Numbered from the stretch's first letter, positions 1 to 5,267 are shown. The stretch: 5,662 nt of DNA from an uncultured Clostridia bacterium (GCA_937877295.1 CALFIV010000210.1:1-5662); one strand, 5' to 3'. A program made the numbers and translations. Notes: generated by a model from the sequence alone, not told the origin.

Positions 1-86
1 TCGCGCCCGGTCGTGGCCGCCACCTGCATGGTTATCACGTCCACGGGGTTGGTGAGGCAGATGACGATGCCGTCGCGGTTGAATTC
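1..86 (-). pseudogene. Lactate/malate dehydrogenase core fragment
   Basis: Read on the minus strand, this stretch gives DGIVICLTNPVDVITMQ followed by VAATTGR, and it is cut by the window edge. The hydrophobic strand followed by TNPVDV-(I/L)-T is the signature of the NAD-dependent L-lactate/malate dehydrogenase family. In that family the Asn of NPVD lies next to the nicotinamide and substrate site. Nothing else of the enzyme is visible: the Rossmann GxGxxG start and the catalytic His lie outside the window or are absent. The right boundary is uncertain (roughly 78-110), because the upstream residues could be the preceding LDH helix or the antisense of the solute-binding fragment beside it. It happens to be in frame with the PHP start at 371, but it is not PHP sequence. 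It may be the edge of an intact gene joined here by rearrangement or misassembly. Confidence 0.55.
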
Positions 87-371
87 GTTGATCTGCTGGA
101 AGAATGCCGCCAGAAGGGCGTCCAGTATCCCTTCGGCATTGCCGGTACAGATCTCTCTCAGGTGACAGCTTGGGCGTTCCAGTACATCTATCAGGTTGTA
201 TACGGCAAGGATCCGAACTGGTATGCCGATATCCTGACGGGCGTGAAACACTGGAACGATCCCGAGTTCGTTCAGATGCGCCATTCCTGCGATGTTGCAC
301 GGCGTCATATCCATATCCCCGCACGGGGACAGGCAGGAATGCATGTGCAGATCGTAGGAGAACCGTTTCAT
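1..371 (-). CDS. PHP-domain protein, N-terminus only (broken after about 38 codons)
   Basis: The ATG at 371-369 overlaps the stop of the upstream DRTGG gene (ATGA). A weak GGAG lies 10 bases ahead, so initiation is probably coupled. The first 38 residues (258-371) contain YDLHMHSCLSPCGDMDMTP, the classic first metal motif (H9, H11) of the PHP phosphoesterase superfamily. The family often sits beside DRTGG and HydS-like genes in Clostridia. A normal member continues with a hydrophobic strand and a TDHN metal motif and is about 240 residues long. Here residue 39 onward does not match. The frame stays open to the window edge only because it is the exact antisense of a solute-binding-protein fragment and then runs into a dehydrogenase fragment. 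Only 258-371 should be treated as PHP coding sequence. The intact protein would probably be a metal-dependent phosphoesterase; its substrate is unknown. Confidence 0.6.
   Translation of the reverse strand, partial: MKRFSYDLHMHSCLSPCGDMDMTPCNIAGMAHLNELGIVPVFHARQDIGIPVRILAVYNLIDVLERPSCHLREICTGNAEGILDALLAAFFQQINEFNRDGIVICLTNPVDVITMQVAATTGR
81..278 (+). pseudogene. Internal fragment of an ABC sugar solute-binding protein
   Basis: The plus-strand frame with codons at positions divisible by 3 reads EFVDLLEECRQKGVQYPFGI, continues through AWAFQYIYQVVYGKDPNWYA, and ends with GVKHWNDPEFVQM. The pattern of a helix, then K-G-x-x-Y-P, an aromatic-rich stretch, and G-x-x-x-W-x-D-P-E-F-V is typical of the middle of family-1 extracellular solute-binding proteins of carbohydrate ABC transporters. 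No start codon with a ribosome site, no signal peptide and no C-terminal lobe are present. After about 278 the frame runs into antisense of the PHP gene and the similarity stops. The frame has no stop to position 1, but that part is antisense to the dehydrogenase fragment. The family call rests on pattern recognition, not a search. The piece is too short to function. Confidence 0.5.
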
Positions 372-697
372 TTGGGCAGCGCTCCGATTTCGGCGCAAAG
401 CGCAAATGTCGATTTTTCGGAAAGCAGCAGGTTCAGCCCGTGCAGCTTCGCCGCATTGATGACCGGCTCGTCGGGATGTACGCCTTCGGAAAAGACGATG
501 CAAGCGCAGTCGGTCAGCTGTCCGACCGCAGCCACGTTCACGTTGGACATGATCGTGACCCAGCAATCACCGCTTTGGGCGCGTCCCATGACCCAGCTCA
601 GCAGATCGCCCGCGTATCCGCCGGTGATCTCGCGATCGCCATCGGACAGCAGCAGCGGTTCACATCCCGTTTGTTCGATCAGTTCCCGTACTGTCAT
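368..697 (-). CDS. DRTGG-domain protein (second copy in operon)
   Basis: This is a 109-residue soluble protein beginning MTVRELIEQTG. I chose the ATG at 697-695 because GGAG lies 7 bases upstream and because it overlaps the preceding stop (ATGA, 694-697). A longer upstream extension would only be antisense or shadow sequence of the hydrogenase-like gene. Residues 26-37 (GGYAGDLLSWVM) and the following GDCWVTIMSNVNVAAVGQL match the DRTGG domain, a ligand-binding-like fold also found next to CBS domains and in phosphotransacetylase N-termini. Stand-alone copies recur in clostridial operons with NuoE, HATPase and HydS-like genes. No catalytic residues are evident, and a role in nucleotide or metabolite sensing is inference. 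It is a diverged paralogue of the copy at 2424-2762, sharing the MT(V/I)RE start and overall layout. Its C-terminus overlaps the PHP start by 4 bases. Confidence 0.85.
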   Translation of the reverse strand: MTVRELIEQTGCEPLLLSDGDREITGGYAGDLLSWVMGRAQSGDCWVTIMSNVNVAAVGQLTDCACIVFSEGVHPDEPVINAAKLHGLNLLLSEKSTFALCAEIGALPK

Positions 698-1989
698 GCC
701 TTGTCTCCTTTGTGTTCGTCGCGCTGCAGCGATTTCAGATGCTCTCTCATGCGAATGACGCAATCGTCCAAGGACGACTCGCCTCGCACGACATCCTCTG
801 CGTGTGCGCGGCACGTGGGCGCTCCGCATGAACCGCAGTCCATGCCGGGCAATTGCTTCCAGATGCGCTCGATCTCCGACATCATGCGGAACGATTGCAT
901 CCGGTCGACGTCCAAGAGCTCAGCCGAGCTGTACTCGCCGGGTTCGACCGTCAGAAGCTCTTTCGGAATCGGTTCATCCTCGGCAAGTGAGATATGGTTC
1001 TGCACAATCGGCATATACCGCTGCAGCGACCGGATGCGGACGCGTGCGATATACGGATTCTCAACCGCCATGACGCCGCCGACGCAGCCGCCGGGACAAG
1101 CGTTCATCTCAACGAATTTCAGATCGGGAAAATGCCCCATCTCAATGTCGTCCAGCACGCGAATGATGTTTTCCACACCGTCCGCGGCCAGATAATGATC
1201 GTTCATCAACGCGCTTGCTTCGCCGCCGGACGACGGCCAGCTCATGCCGATCGCGCCCGATTCGGACGTGACCTTCGGCGATTTGTTGCGGTCCATCTTG
1301 GAAAGCAGACGGAAATAGATATCGCTCATGGACACCACATAATCGATGTAGCATTCCTTGTCCGCCGGCGTATTCTTCACCCAGCTGACCTTCGCGGGAC
1401 AAGGGGAAATAAACACCGTTTTGATATCCTCCGGCTTCAGCTCGGGATGCTTTTCAATCGCGCGCTCTTTTGCAAGCTTGCCCGCCAATTCGATCGGCGG
1501 AGCGATCGGAACCATCTTGTTGCGAAGTGTCGGAAACCGCAATGAAATGAGCCGGACCACTACCGGGCACGCCGTGCTGATGAACGGCGCATGTCCCTCG
1601 CCCATACGGCGCATATATGTGCGCGTATAGTCGGTTACGAGCTCTGCAGCCTTGGCAACCTCAAAGATGTCGTCAAAGCCGAGGTCCTTCAGCCCCTGCA
1701 GGAGATAATCGGCGTCATCGAGATTCGCAAACTGGCCGAACAGAGACGGCGCAGGCAGCGCGATCAGGAACTTGCTGCGATCCAACGAATCCCATTGATC
1801 AAAATCGGCCTTTTTCGCCTTATAGGGGCAATGGCGGATGCACTCTCCGCAATCGATGCAGAGATTGGAGTTGATACAAGCTTTTCCGTCGCGAATGCGG
1901 ATCGCCTGCGTGGGGCAGCGGCGCAAGCAGGTGGTACACCCCTTGCACTTGTCCGCATCCAGACAGACGGAATGCTTGTAAACGATCAT
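694..1989 (-). CDS. [FeFe]-hydrogenase-like iron-sulfur protein, HydS-like (putative sensory)
   Basis: The protein has 431 residues and starts at an ATG 5 bases after AGGAGG. Two ferredoxin-type 4Fe-4S motifs come first (C15, C18, C21, C25 and C44, C47, C50, C54). Next is an [FeFe]-hydrogenase large-subunit domain at about 75-330, and last a C-terminal four-Cys Fe-S domain (C385, C388, C393, C410). The three H-cluster motifs are recognisable but altered. L1 is TACP (C141), with Ala140 where catalytic enzymes have the proton-relay Cys of TSCCP. L2 is SPCPAK (C197), with Ser in place of Met. L3 is MNACPGGCVGG (C298, C302), with Asn in place of Met. The four Cys that hold the cubane and bridge are kept. 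This resembles the putative sensory HydS group rather than a productive hydrogenase. The PAS domain common in such sensors is not evident. Its neighbours, a HATPase and two DRTGG proteins, fit a sensing role. Sensing of H2 or redox state is inference. Confidence 0.88.
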   Translation of the reverse strand: MIVYKHSVCLDADKCKGCTTCLRRCPTQAIRIRDGKACINSNLCIDCGECIRHCPYKAKKADFDQWDSLDRSKFLIALPAPSLFGQFANLDDADYLLQGLKDLGFDDIFEVAKAAELVTDYTRTYMRRMGEGHAPFISTACPVVVRLISLRFPTLRNKMVPIAPPIELAGKLAKERAIEKHPELKPEDIKTVFISPCPAKVSWVKNTPADKECYIDYVVSMSDIYFRLLSKMDRNKSPKVTSESGAIGMSWPSSGGEASALMNDHYLAADGVENIIRVLDDIEMGHFPDLKFVEMNACPGGCVGGVMAVENPYIARVRIRSLQRYMPIVQNHISLAEDEPIPKELLTVEPGEYSSAELLDVDRMQSFRMMSEIERIWKQLPGMDCGSCGAPTCRAHAEDVVRGESSLDDCVIRMREHLKSLQRDEHKGDKA

Positions 1990-1998
1990 GCGTCCTCC

Positions 1999-2427
1999 TT
2001 ATGCCGGCAGAAACTTCATGGTGATCGTCGTGCCGACGCCGACGATCGAATCAATGTTCAATTCATCCGAGTAGCGTTTCATGTTCGGCAAGCCCATACC
2101 GGCGCCGAAGCCGAGCGACCGAACGTTGTCCGGGGCTGTCGAATACCCTTCCTGCATCGCAAGCGCAACGTCCTTGATGCCCGGGCCGACGTCCTTTAAG
2201 ATGACTGTGATGCATTCCGGCGTCACATACACATCCGCATCTCCACCCTTGGCGTGAATCACCATATTGATCTCGCCTTCATACATGGCGATAGAGATCC
2301 GGCGGATCAGATCGGGATGAAATCCCATCTGCCGAAGCATCCGTTTCACCTGAACGGAAGCTTCCCCCGCGGACGTGAAATTGTTGCCGTCAACGTCATA
2401 GTGAAAGTGCAGCGGTTCGTTTGTCAT
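1999..2427 (-). CDS. HATPase-domain protein (anti-sigma factor/serine-kinase type)
   Basis: This is a 142-residue stand-alone GHKL ATPase domain. The N box is EGEINMVIHA (E50, N54), the G1 box is DVGPGI (D79, G81, G83), and the G2 box is GFGAGMGLPNMK (G106 to G112). There is no dimerisation/phosphoacceptor His domain, receiver or membrane segment. It is therefore like RsbW/SpoIIAB-type regulators or the HATPase partners seen in hydrogenase operons, not a full sensor kinase. The ATG (2427-2425) overlaps the stop of the DRTGG gene (ATGA). Only a weak purine-rich AAGGCGG lies upstream, so translation is probably coupled. The stop codon abuts the strong AGGAGG of the next gene, 9 bases away. A likely job is ATP-dependent binding or phosphorylation of a partner in response to the neighbouring Fe-S proteins. 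The partner is not identifiable here, since no STAS or sigma-factor gene is in the window. Confidence 0.88.
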   Translation of the reverse strand: MTNEPLHFHYDVDGNNFTSAGEASVQVKRMLRQMGFHPDLIRRISIAMYEGEINMVIHAKGGDADVYVTPECITVILKDVGPGIKDVALAMQEGYSTAPDNVRSLGFGAGMGLPNMKRYSDELNIDSIVGVGTTITMKFLPA

Positions 2428-2762
2428 CTGCCCAAACCGCCTTCGTACAGCTTGCCGCTCGCCTCATACATCGTCATTTTCGTTTCCAGAAGCGCGATAT
2501 GATTCTGCATGGCGAGCGTTTTGATCTCTTCAGTAGCCGACTTGCCGCGAACGATGATAATACAGCTCATGTCAAGCATGTGCGCGGTGCGCACGATCTG
2601 CGCGTTCAGAAGCCCCGTTAAAAGCACGTCGCGGTCGTCCGCGAACGCCAGAACGTCGCTCATCATATCGCTGCCGAAAGCACCTTCAAGATCAATGTCG
2701 AGCTGATCCGGCTCTGCATATACGGTAGCCTGCAAACGATCAGCCATCTCCCGGATAGTCAT
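2424..2762 (-). CDS. DRTGG-domain protein (first copy in operon)
   Basis: This is a 112-residue soluble protein starting MTIREMADRLQ. Two in-frame ATGs lie close together, at 2768 and 2762. The purine run AAAGGA is only about one base from the first but 7 bases from the second. The second also gives the MT(I/V)RE start seen in the paralogue at 368-697, so I use 2762. Residues 28-60 (GAFGSDMMSDVLAF, then DVLLTGLLNAQIVRTA) and the hydrophobic strand MSCIIIVRGK match the DRTGG domain. The C-terminal part (ALLETKMTMYEASGKLYEGG) matches the usual end of these stand-alone proteins. It starts 16 bases after the nuoE stop and overlaps the HATPase start by 4 bases. No enzyme active site is visible. 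A metabolite-binding regulatory role within the NuoE/HydS-like module is inference from context. Confidence 0.86.
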   Translation of the reverse strand: MTIREMADRLQATVYAEPDQLDIDLEGAFGSDMMSDVLAFADDRDVLLTGLLNAQIVRTAHMLDMSCIIIVRGKSATEEIKTLAMQNHIALLETKMTMYEASGKLYEGGLGR

Positions 2763-2778
2763 ACTCATTTCCTTTCGG

Positions 2779-3276
2779 TTATGCGCGGAATTTATCTACG
2801 ATTCCCTTGACGTCTGCCGGAACCAAACGGCCGAACACTTCGTCATCGACGGTCATGACCGGTGCGAGACCGCAGCAGCCGAGGCAGCGCGTGGCTTCGA
2901 GCGTGAACTTGCCGTCGTTGGTGGTGTGACCCGCCTTGATGCCGAGCTGGCGTTCGAGCTCCGCCAGAATGTCCGCAGAACCCTTGACATAGCACGCCGT
3001 ACCGAGGCAGACACGAATGAGATGTTCGCCCTTCGGCTCAAGCGTAAACCACGAATAGAACGTGGACACGCCGTATACCTGTTCAAGCGATACGCCGAGG
3101 CCTTCTGCGACCATCGTCTGCACTTCGATCGGCAGATATCCGTAGATCTCCTGTGCCTTTTGCAGCACGGGCATCATTGCGTCGCTGTGGCCTTTGTGCT
3201 CGGCAATGACCTGTTTCAGTTGTGCTTCCTGCTCCGGTGTTCCGCGGAACGGGATTTCGGTAATCTTGTTCGTCAT
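2779..3276 (-). CDS. nuoE: NuoE-like 2Fe-2S thioredoxin-fold subunit (NuoE/HndA/HydC family)
   Basis: The protein has 165 residues, near the usual length for stand-alone NuoE/HndA proteins. The N-terminal helical part (about 13-70) carries MMPVLQKAQEIYGYLP and VYGVSTFYSWF, family hallmarks. The thioredoxin-like 2Fe-2S domain has C90, C95 (C-x4-C) and C131, C135 (C-x3-C), the standard ligands. An extra Cys at 134 makes a CLGCC motif. I chose the ATG at 3276-3274 because GGAGG lies 4 bases ahead; an in-frame ATG 12 codons upstream lacks a site. In electron-bifurcating hydrogenases and complex I this subunit passes electrons to or from NuoF. Here no NuoF or catalytic hydrogenase gene follows. 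The protein instead heads a module with HydS-like, DRTGG and HATPase proteins, so it may relay redox state instead of working in catalysis. The symbol names the family and does not claim a complex I. Confidence 0.93.
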   Translation of the reverse strand: MTNKITEIPFRGTPEQEAQLKQVIAEHKGHSDAMMPVLQKAQEIYGYLPIEVQTMVAEGLGVSLEQVYGVSTFYSWFTLEPKGEHLIRVCLGTACYVKGSADILAELERQLGIKAGHTTNDGKFTLEATRCLGCCGLAPVMTVDDEVFGRLVPADVKGIVDKFRA

Positions 3277-3280
3277 ACAT

Positions 3281-3285
3281 CCTCC
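3281..3285 (-). promoter_or_regulatory. Ribosome binding site of the NuoE-like gene
   Basis: The minus strand reads GGAGG-ATGT-ATG. The Shine-Dalgarno core ends 4 bases before the chosen ATG at 3276. It decides the start, because the upstream in-frame ATG codons at 3312 and 3309 lie at the predicted transcript start and have no such site. Confidence 0.8.
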
Positions 3286-3314
3286 TTGAAAGTTCAGATT
3301 CCTGACCATCAAAT

Positions 3315-3343
3315 ATTATAGCATACACCTCATGCAATTTCCA
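3315..3343 (-). promoter_or_regulatory. Extended -10 promoter of the nuoE-HydS-like operon
   Basis: The minus strand has a perfect TATAAT (3315-3320) preceded by TG-C (3321-3323), an extended -10. The hexamer 17 bases further upstream is TGGAAA (3338-3343), a weak -35, as expected for an extended -10 promoter. Transcription would begin near 3308, giving a leader of about 30 bases with the GGAGG site inside it. No second promoter is obvious inside the tightly packed operon. Confidence 0.7.
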
Positions 3344-3355
3344 TATCTTTTTGCA
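3333..3355. promoter_or_regulatory. Short inverted repeat over the operon -35 region (candidate operator)
   Basis: TGCAA (3333-3337) and TTGCA (3351-3355) form an inverted repeat with a 13-base A/T-rich spacer. It spans the -35 position of the nuoE promoter, so a protein bound here would block or assist RNA polymerase. Arms of 5 bp in AT-rich DNA can arise by chance, and no regulator is assigned. Confidence 0.25.
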
Positions 3356-3463
3356 ACAACTTTTCTTATATTTTTACTTAAAGATGGATTCTTCACGAAA
3401 ATTCCGCAAATATTTAGCAAAAAATGTCGTTTGAATACTTTTCTTTTTTGAAAAAATCGTGTA

Positions 3464-3472
3464 TGATATAGA
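3464..3472 (+). promoter_or_regulatory. Candidate extended -10 promoter of the SH3b gene
   Basis: The plus strand reads TG-A-TATAGA, an extended -10 with one mismatch in the hexamer. No good -35 is found at 16-18 bases, where the DNA is a T-rich run. The start site would be near 3479, just upstream of the ribosome site AAAGGAAGGGG (3481-3491). Together with the minus-strand promoter at 3315 this makes the 3277-3497 gap a divergent, AT-rich promoter region. Confidence 0.4.
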
Positions 3473-3497
3473 TACTCCACAAAGGAAGGGGATAACT

Positions 3498-4334
3498 ATG
3501 GCGAAAAAGAAAATCAAACCCACGCCTGCGGGTATTCTGTTTTTAGCGGCAATCGCCGTGCTGATTATTGCGCTCATCACCGTGATGATCGTTTTGATTT
3601 CGAACTGCAATAAAAACAATAGTTCCAAAACAAAACCGGTCGCATCTCCTTCGGCCACGGCTGTTGTGAGCCTGATTCCCTCTGCCGAGCCGACTTCTGC
3701 GCCTACGGTCGATCCGTCGCTGAATCCGATCTCCGACGAAACGCCTGATCCGAACAGTACGACCAATCCTGACGATACGAGCGGTCCGGTCATCAACACG
3801 CCGCCTGCCGCCGGTACAACCGCCGGTGCAAGCGCATCCGCAACCGCCGCAAGCTACTATACCGAGCCGACCTCCTCCATGAAGAAGAACGCGCAGAACG
3901 GCTATGTCAGCGGCGACAAGGTCAACATGCGCAAAGGCCCGGGCACAAAGTACGATAAGGTCAAGTCCGACATCTCGAAGGGCACTTCCGTCACACTGTA
4001 TGTGGAACAAAAGGTCGGATCGGAAAACTGGTGGTTCTTGAAGTGCGGCGACAAGTACGGCTACATCAAGAGCGATTACATCGCGAAGGGGTCATATTCC
4101 ACCTCGACCGGTGAAGTGACCGGCACGGTAACGGCTACCAAGATCGCGCTCAGAAAGGATGCCAAGGATTCTGCCGAATGCATTACCGAATACTACAAAG
4201 GCGAATCCGTTACCATCTACTATAAGGATTCTACCGGCAAGTGGTATTATGTCAAGGTCAAGAGCGACGGCAAGAAAGGCTGGATGTATGCGGATTACGT
4301 AAAGACCAGCGGCAAGGTCGGAACGAAGAGCTGA
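3498..4334 (+). CDS. Membrane-anchored protein with two extracellular SH3b domains
   Basis: The protein has 278 residues. A short basic N-terminus (MAKKKIK) precedes one hydrophobic segment at about 11-35. The positive-inside rule puts the rest outside the cell. Residues about 42-128 form a low-complexity Pro/Ser/Thr/Ala linker that probably spans the wall. Two bacterial SH3 domains follow: about 134-196 (GYVSGDKVNMRKGPGTKYDK, ending YGYIKSDYI) and 207-269 (ending GWMYADYV). The first has the canonical N-x-R-x-G-P-G-x-x-Y/K motif; in the second it has drifted to IALRKDAKD. SH3b domains typically bind peptidoglycan or wall peptides, and no hydrolase domain is attached. I chose the ATG at 3498 for the AAGGAAGGGG site 6 bases upstream; a GTG further up has none. 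It is transcribed alone, divergently from the redox operon, and ends in a clear terminator. A wall-sensing or wall-anchoring role is inference. Confidence 0.85.
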   Translation: MAKKKIKPTPAGILFLAAIAVLIIALITVMIVLISNCNKNNSSKTKPVASPSATAVVSLIPSAEPTSAPTVDPSLNPISDETPDPNSTTNPDDTSGPVINTPPAAGTTAGASASATAASYYTEPTSSMKKNAQNGYVSGDKVNMRKGPGTKYDKVKSDISKGTSVTLYVEQKVGSENWWFLKCGDKYGYIKSDYIAKGSYSTSTGEVTGTVTATKIALRKDAKDSAECITEYYKGESVTIYYKDSTGKWYYVKVKSDGKKGWMYADYVKTSGKVGTKS

Positions 4335-4347
4335 TAACGCACATGAC

Positions 4348-4379
4348 AAGAGCTCGGCTGTCAAGCCGGGCTCTTTTTT
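4348..4379 (+). terminator. Rho-independent terminator of the SH3b gene
   Basis: An 11-bp stem (AGAGCTCGGCT with AGCCGGGCTCT, one T-G wobble) has a four-base GTCA loop and is followed by six T residues (4374-4379). It starts 13 bases after the SH3b stop. On the minus strand the hairpin is followed only by TTGT, so it is a weak terminator for the lipase gene that ends at 4386 on the other side. Confidence 0.93.
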
Positions 4380-4385
4380 GTGGCT

Positions 4386-5129
4386 TCAATATCCCCGTTC
4401 CCGCAGATCCGATACGATCTCAACATAAAACGCCGCAATATCCGATACGCCATCCCCGGTCTTTTTCGAGAATGCGCGCCTGCGAAAATCGATCTCATCC
4501 AGATGCGAGATCCCGCGGCGCGTGTTTCCCGAAATGACAACACACCGTTCGCCCCATGCTGCGGATTCCGTCGAAACCAGTCCGTCGTTCGGTCCTTCGA
4601 TTCTATTTAAGACAAAATTCGCTGTGGATAGATTGATGTCGGAGAACGGGTGCTTCATCACGCCTGCAACGCTTTGGTAAAACACGCCATCCGCGTCCGG
4701 ATTCTCCGCATTAAAGTGCTCCATGTGCGCAACGGAGAATTCCTCGCACACACGGCGGAAGTCCGGCTTTTTGTCGCCGACCAGCCGAATCCAGTTGTTG
4801 ACTGCAAACGCCGCGATCGAAAAGAACGCTTTCGGTGCTTTGAGAAAGATACTGAATGTTTTCGACCCGCGATGCGGCGTGCCGATCGTGGTGATGCTTG
4901 CAATCTTCTTCCCGTATCCGAGCGAGGAGGCCGCCATGCGCGCTTCTACCCCGCCTTTGGAATGTGCGATCAGGTTCACCTTCTCCGCGCCGGTTGCCGA
5001 AAGAACTGCGTCGATCCTATCACACAGAGCGTGCGCATTCGTTTCCACACTGCCCCAGCTATCCTGCTCTCCGAAATATACCCTTGCGCCGTGATCCTTC
5101 AGCACGCGCGGAATCCGCCCCGTGGACAA
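4386..5129 (-). CDS. Lipase/esterase (alpha/beta hydrolase), N-terminus cut off by a frame disruption
   Basis: The open frame of 247 residues starts only at a TTG without a ribosome site. It is the body of a triacylglycerol-lipase-like alpha/beta hydrolase. Residues 4-26 (GRIPRVLKDHG, then FGEQDSWG) match the region after the first strand. The nucleophile elbow is AHSKGG (Ser57), followed by TTIGTPHRGS. The likely acid is Asp182 in GPNDGLVSTESAAWG and the likely base is His209 in ISHLDEID. All three triad residues survive. The first strand and oxyanion segment (YPLILVHG) lie just upstream in another frame (5122-5169). Family members normally have about 12 residues between HG and the GRIP-like segment, and these are missing. 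As written, the protein would lack its oxyanion loop and be inactive. A sequencing or assembly deletion is the main alternative. The neighbouring terminator belongs to the convergent SH3b gene. Confidence 0.8.
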   Translation of the reverse strand: MSTGRIPRVLKDHGARVYFGEQDSWGSVETNAHALCDRIDAVLSATGAEKVNLIAHSKGGVEARMAASSLGYGKKIASITTIGTPHRGSKTFSIFLKAPKAFFSIAAFAVNNWIRLVGDKKPDFRRVCEEFSVAHMEHFNAENPDADGVFYQSVAGVMKHPFSDINLSTANFVLNRIEGPNDGLVSTESAAWGERCVVISGNTRRGISHLDEIDFRRRAFSKKTGDGVSDIAAFYVEIVSDLRERGY

Positions 5130-5169
5130 GGATCAGCGGATATTTTGTTTTGCATTGATTCGATTTCAT
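5119..5169 (-). pseudogene. Detached N-terminus of the lipase (true start codon region)
   Basis: From the ATG at 5169-5167 the minus strand reads MKSNQCKTKYPLILVHG. This is the first beta-strand and the HG oxyanion motif of the lipase at 4386-5129. After GGG (5121-5119) the frame reads through unrelated residues, while the lipase body continues in a different frame from GGGCGG (5120-5115). The break therefore falls in a run of four G residues on the minus strand. The loss is about 38 bases by comparison with the usual loop length, and it is not a multiple of three. The two parts together make gene span 4386-5169. Confidence 0.7.
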
Positions 5170-5175
5170 ACATGC

Positions 5176-5204
5176 AGTATATCAATTCATGTGGCTTTTC
5201 GCAA
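5176..5204 (-). promoter_or_regulatory. Lipase promoter, predicting a leaderless transcript
   Basis: The minus strand has TTGCGA (5199-5204), a 17-base spacer, and TATACT (5176-5181), a good housekeeping-type promoter. The usual start point, about 7 bases after the -10, falls on the A of the ATG at 5169. No Shine-Dalgarno sequence lies ahead of that ATG, which fits a leaderless message. Confidence 0.6.
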
Positions 5205-5216
5205 CCGCAAAGCCCG

Positions 5217-5260
5217 ATTTTACAAGTCTCTTACAACTCTGTGAAGACTCTGTTACAAGT
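5217..5260. repeat. Four tandem 11-bp repeats, PHO-box-like operator
   Basis: Four head-to-tail units lie at 5217, 5228, 5239 and 5250: ATTTTACAAGT, CTCTTACAACT, CTGTGAAGACT and CTGTTACAAGT. Units 1, 2 and 4 share TTACAA, while unit 3 keeps the flanking CTGT and ACT. Direct repeats of 11 bp, one helical turn, are the hallmark of OmpR/PhoB-family response-regulator sites. The unit resembles CTGTCAT-A/T-rich PHO boxes and the TTAACA-type repeats of Gram-positive PhoP. The array ends 7 bases before the -10 of the lipoprotein gene, where such a box would replace the -35. It also lies 12 bases upstream of the divergent lipase promoter. Confidence 0.5.
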
Positions 5261-5267
5261 TTTTCTT

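Noticed and set aside
81..86. EcoRI site GAATTC near a fragment junction, as a cloning scar
   Set aside because: A single six-base site is expected by chance. It is in frame in both candidate genes, and the second junction has no matching site.
104..1195. Long plus-strand open frame of 363 codons
   Set aside because: It lies antisense to the hydrogenase-like and DRTGG genes, has Arg/Ser-rich composition without domains, and has no ribosome site. It is a by-product of GC-biased coding on the minus strand.
994..2199. Further plus-strand open frames opposite the hydrogenase-like and HATPase genes
   Set aside because: They have low-complexity, His/Arg-rich translations, no recognisable motifs, and a strong iron-sulfur protein on the other strand.
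3403..3420. Rex-like operator around AAATATTT upstream of the redox operon
   Set aside because: Only one half-site (TTGCT-AAATATTT read on the minus strand) resembles the clostridial Rex consensus. The other arm matches at about one of five positions.
3543..4010. Minus-strand frame rich in Gly/Cys/Arg opposite the SH3b gene
   Set aside because: It is antisense of the Pro/Ser/Thr linker. The plus-strand gene has a ribosome site, a membrane segment and SH3b domains.
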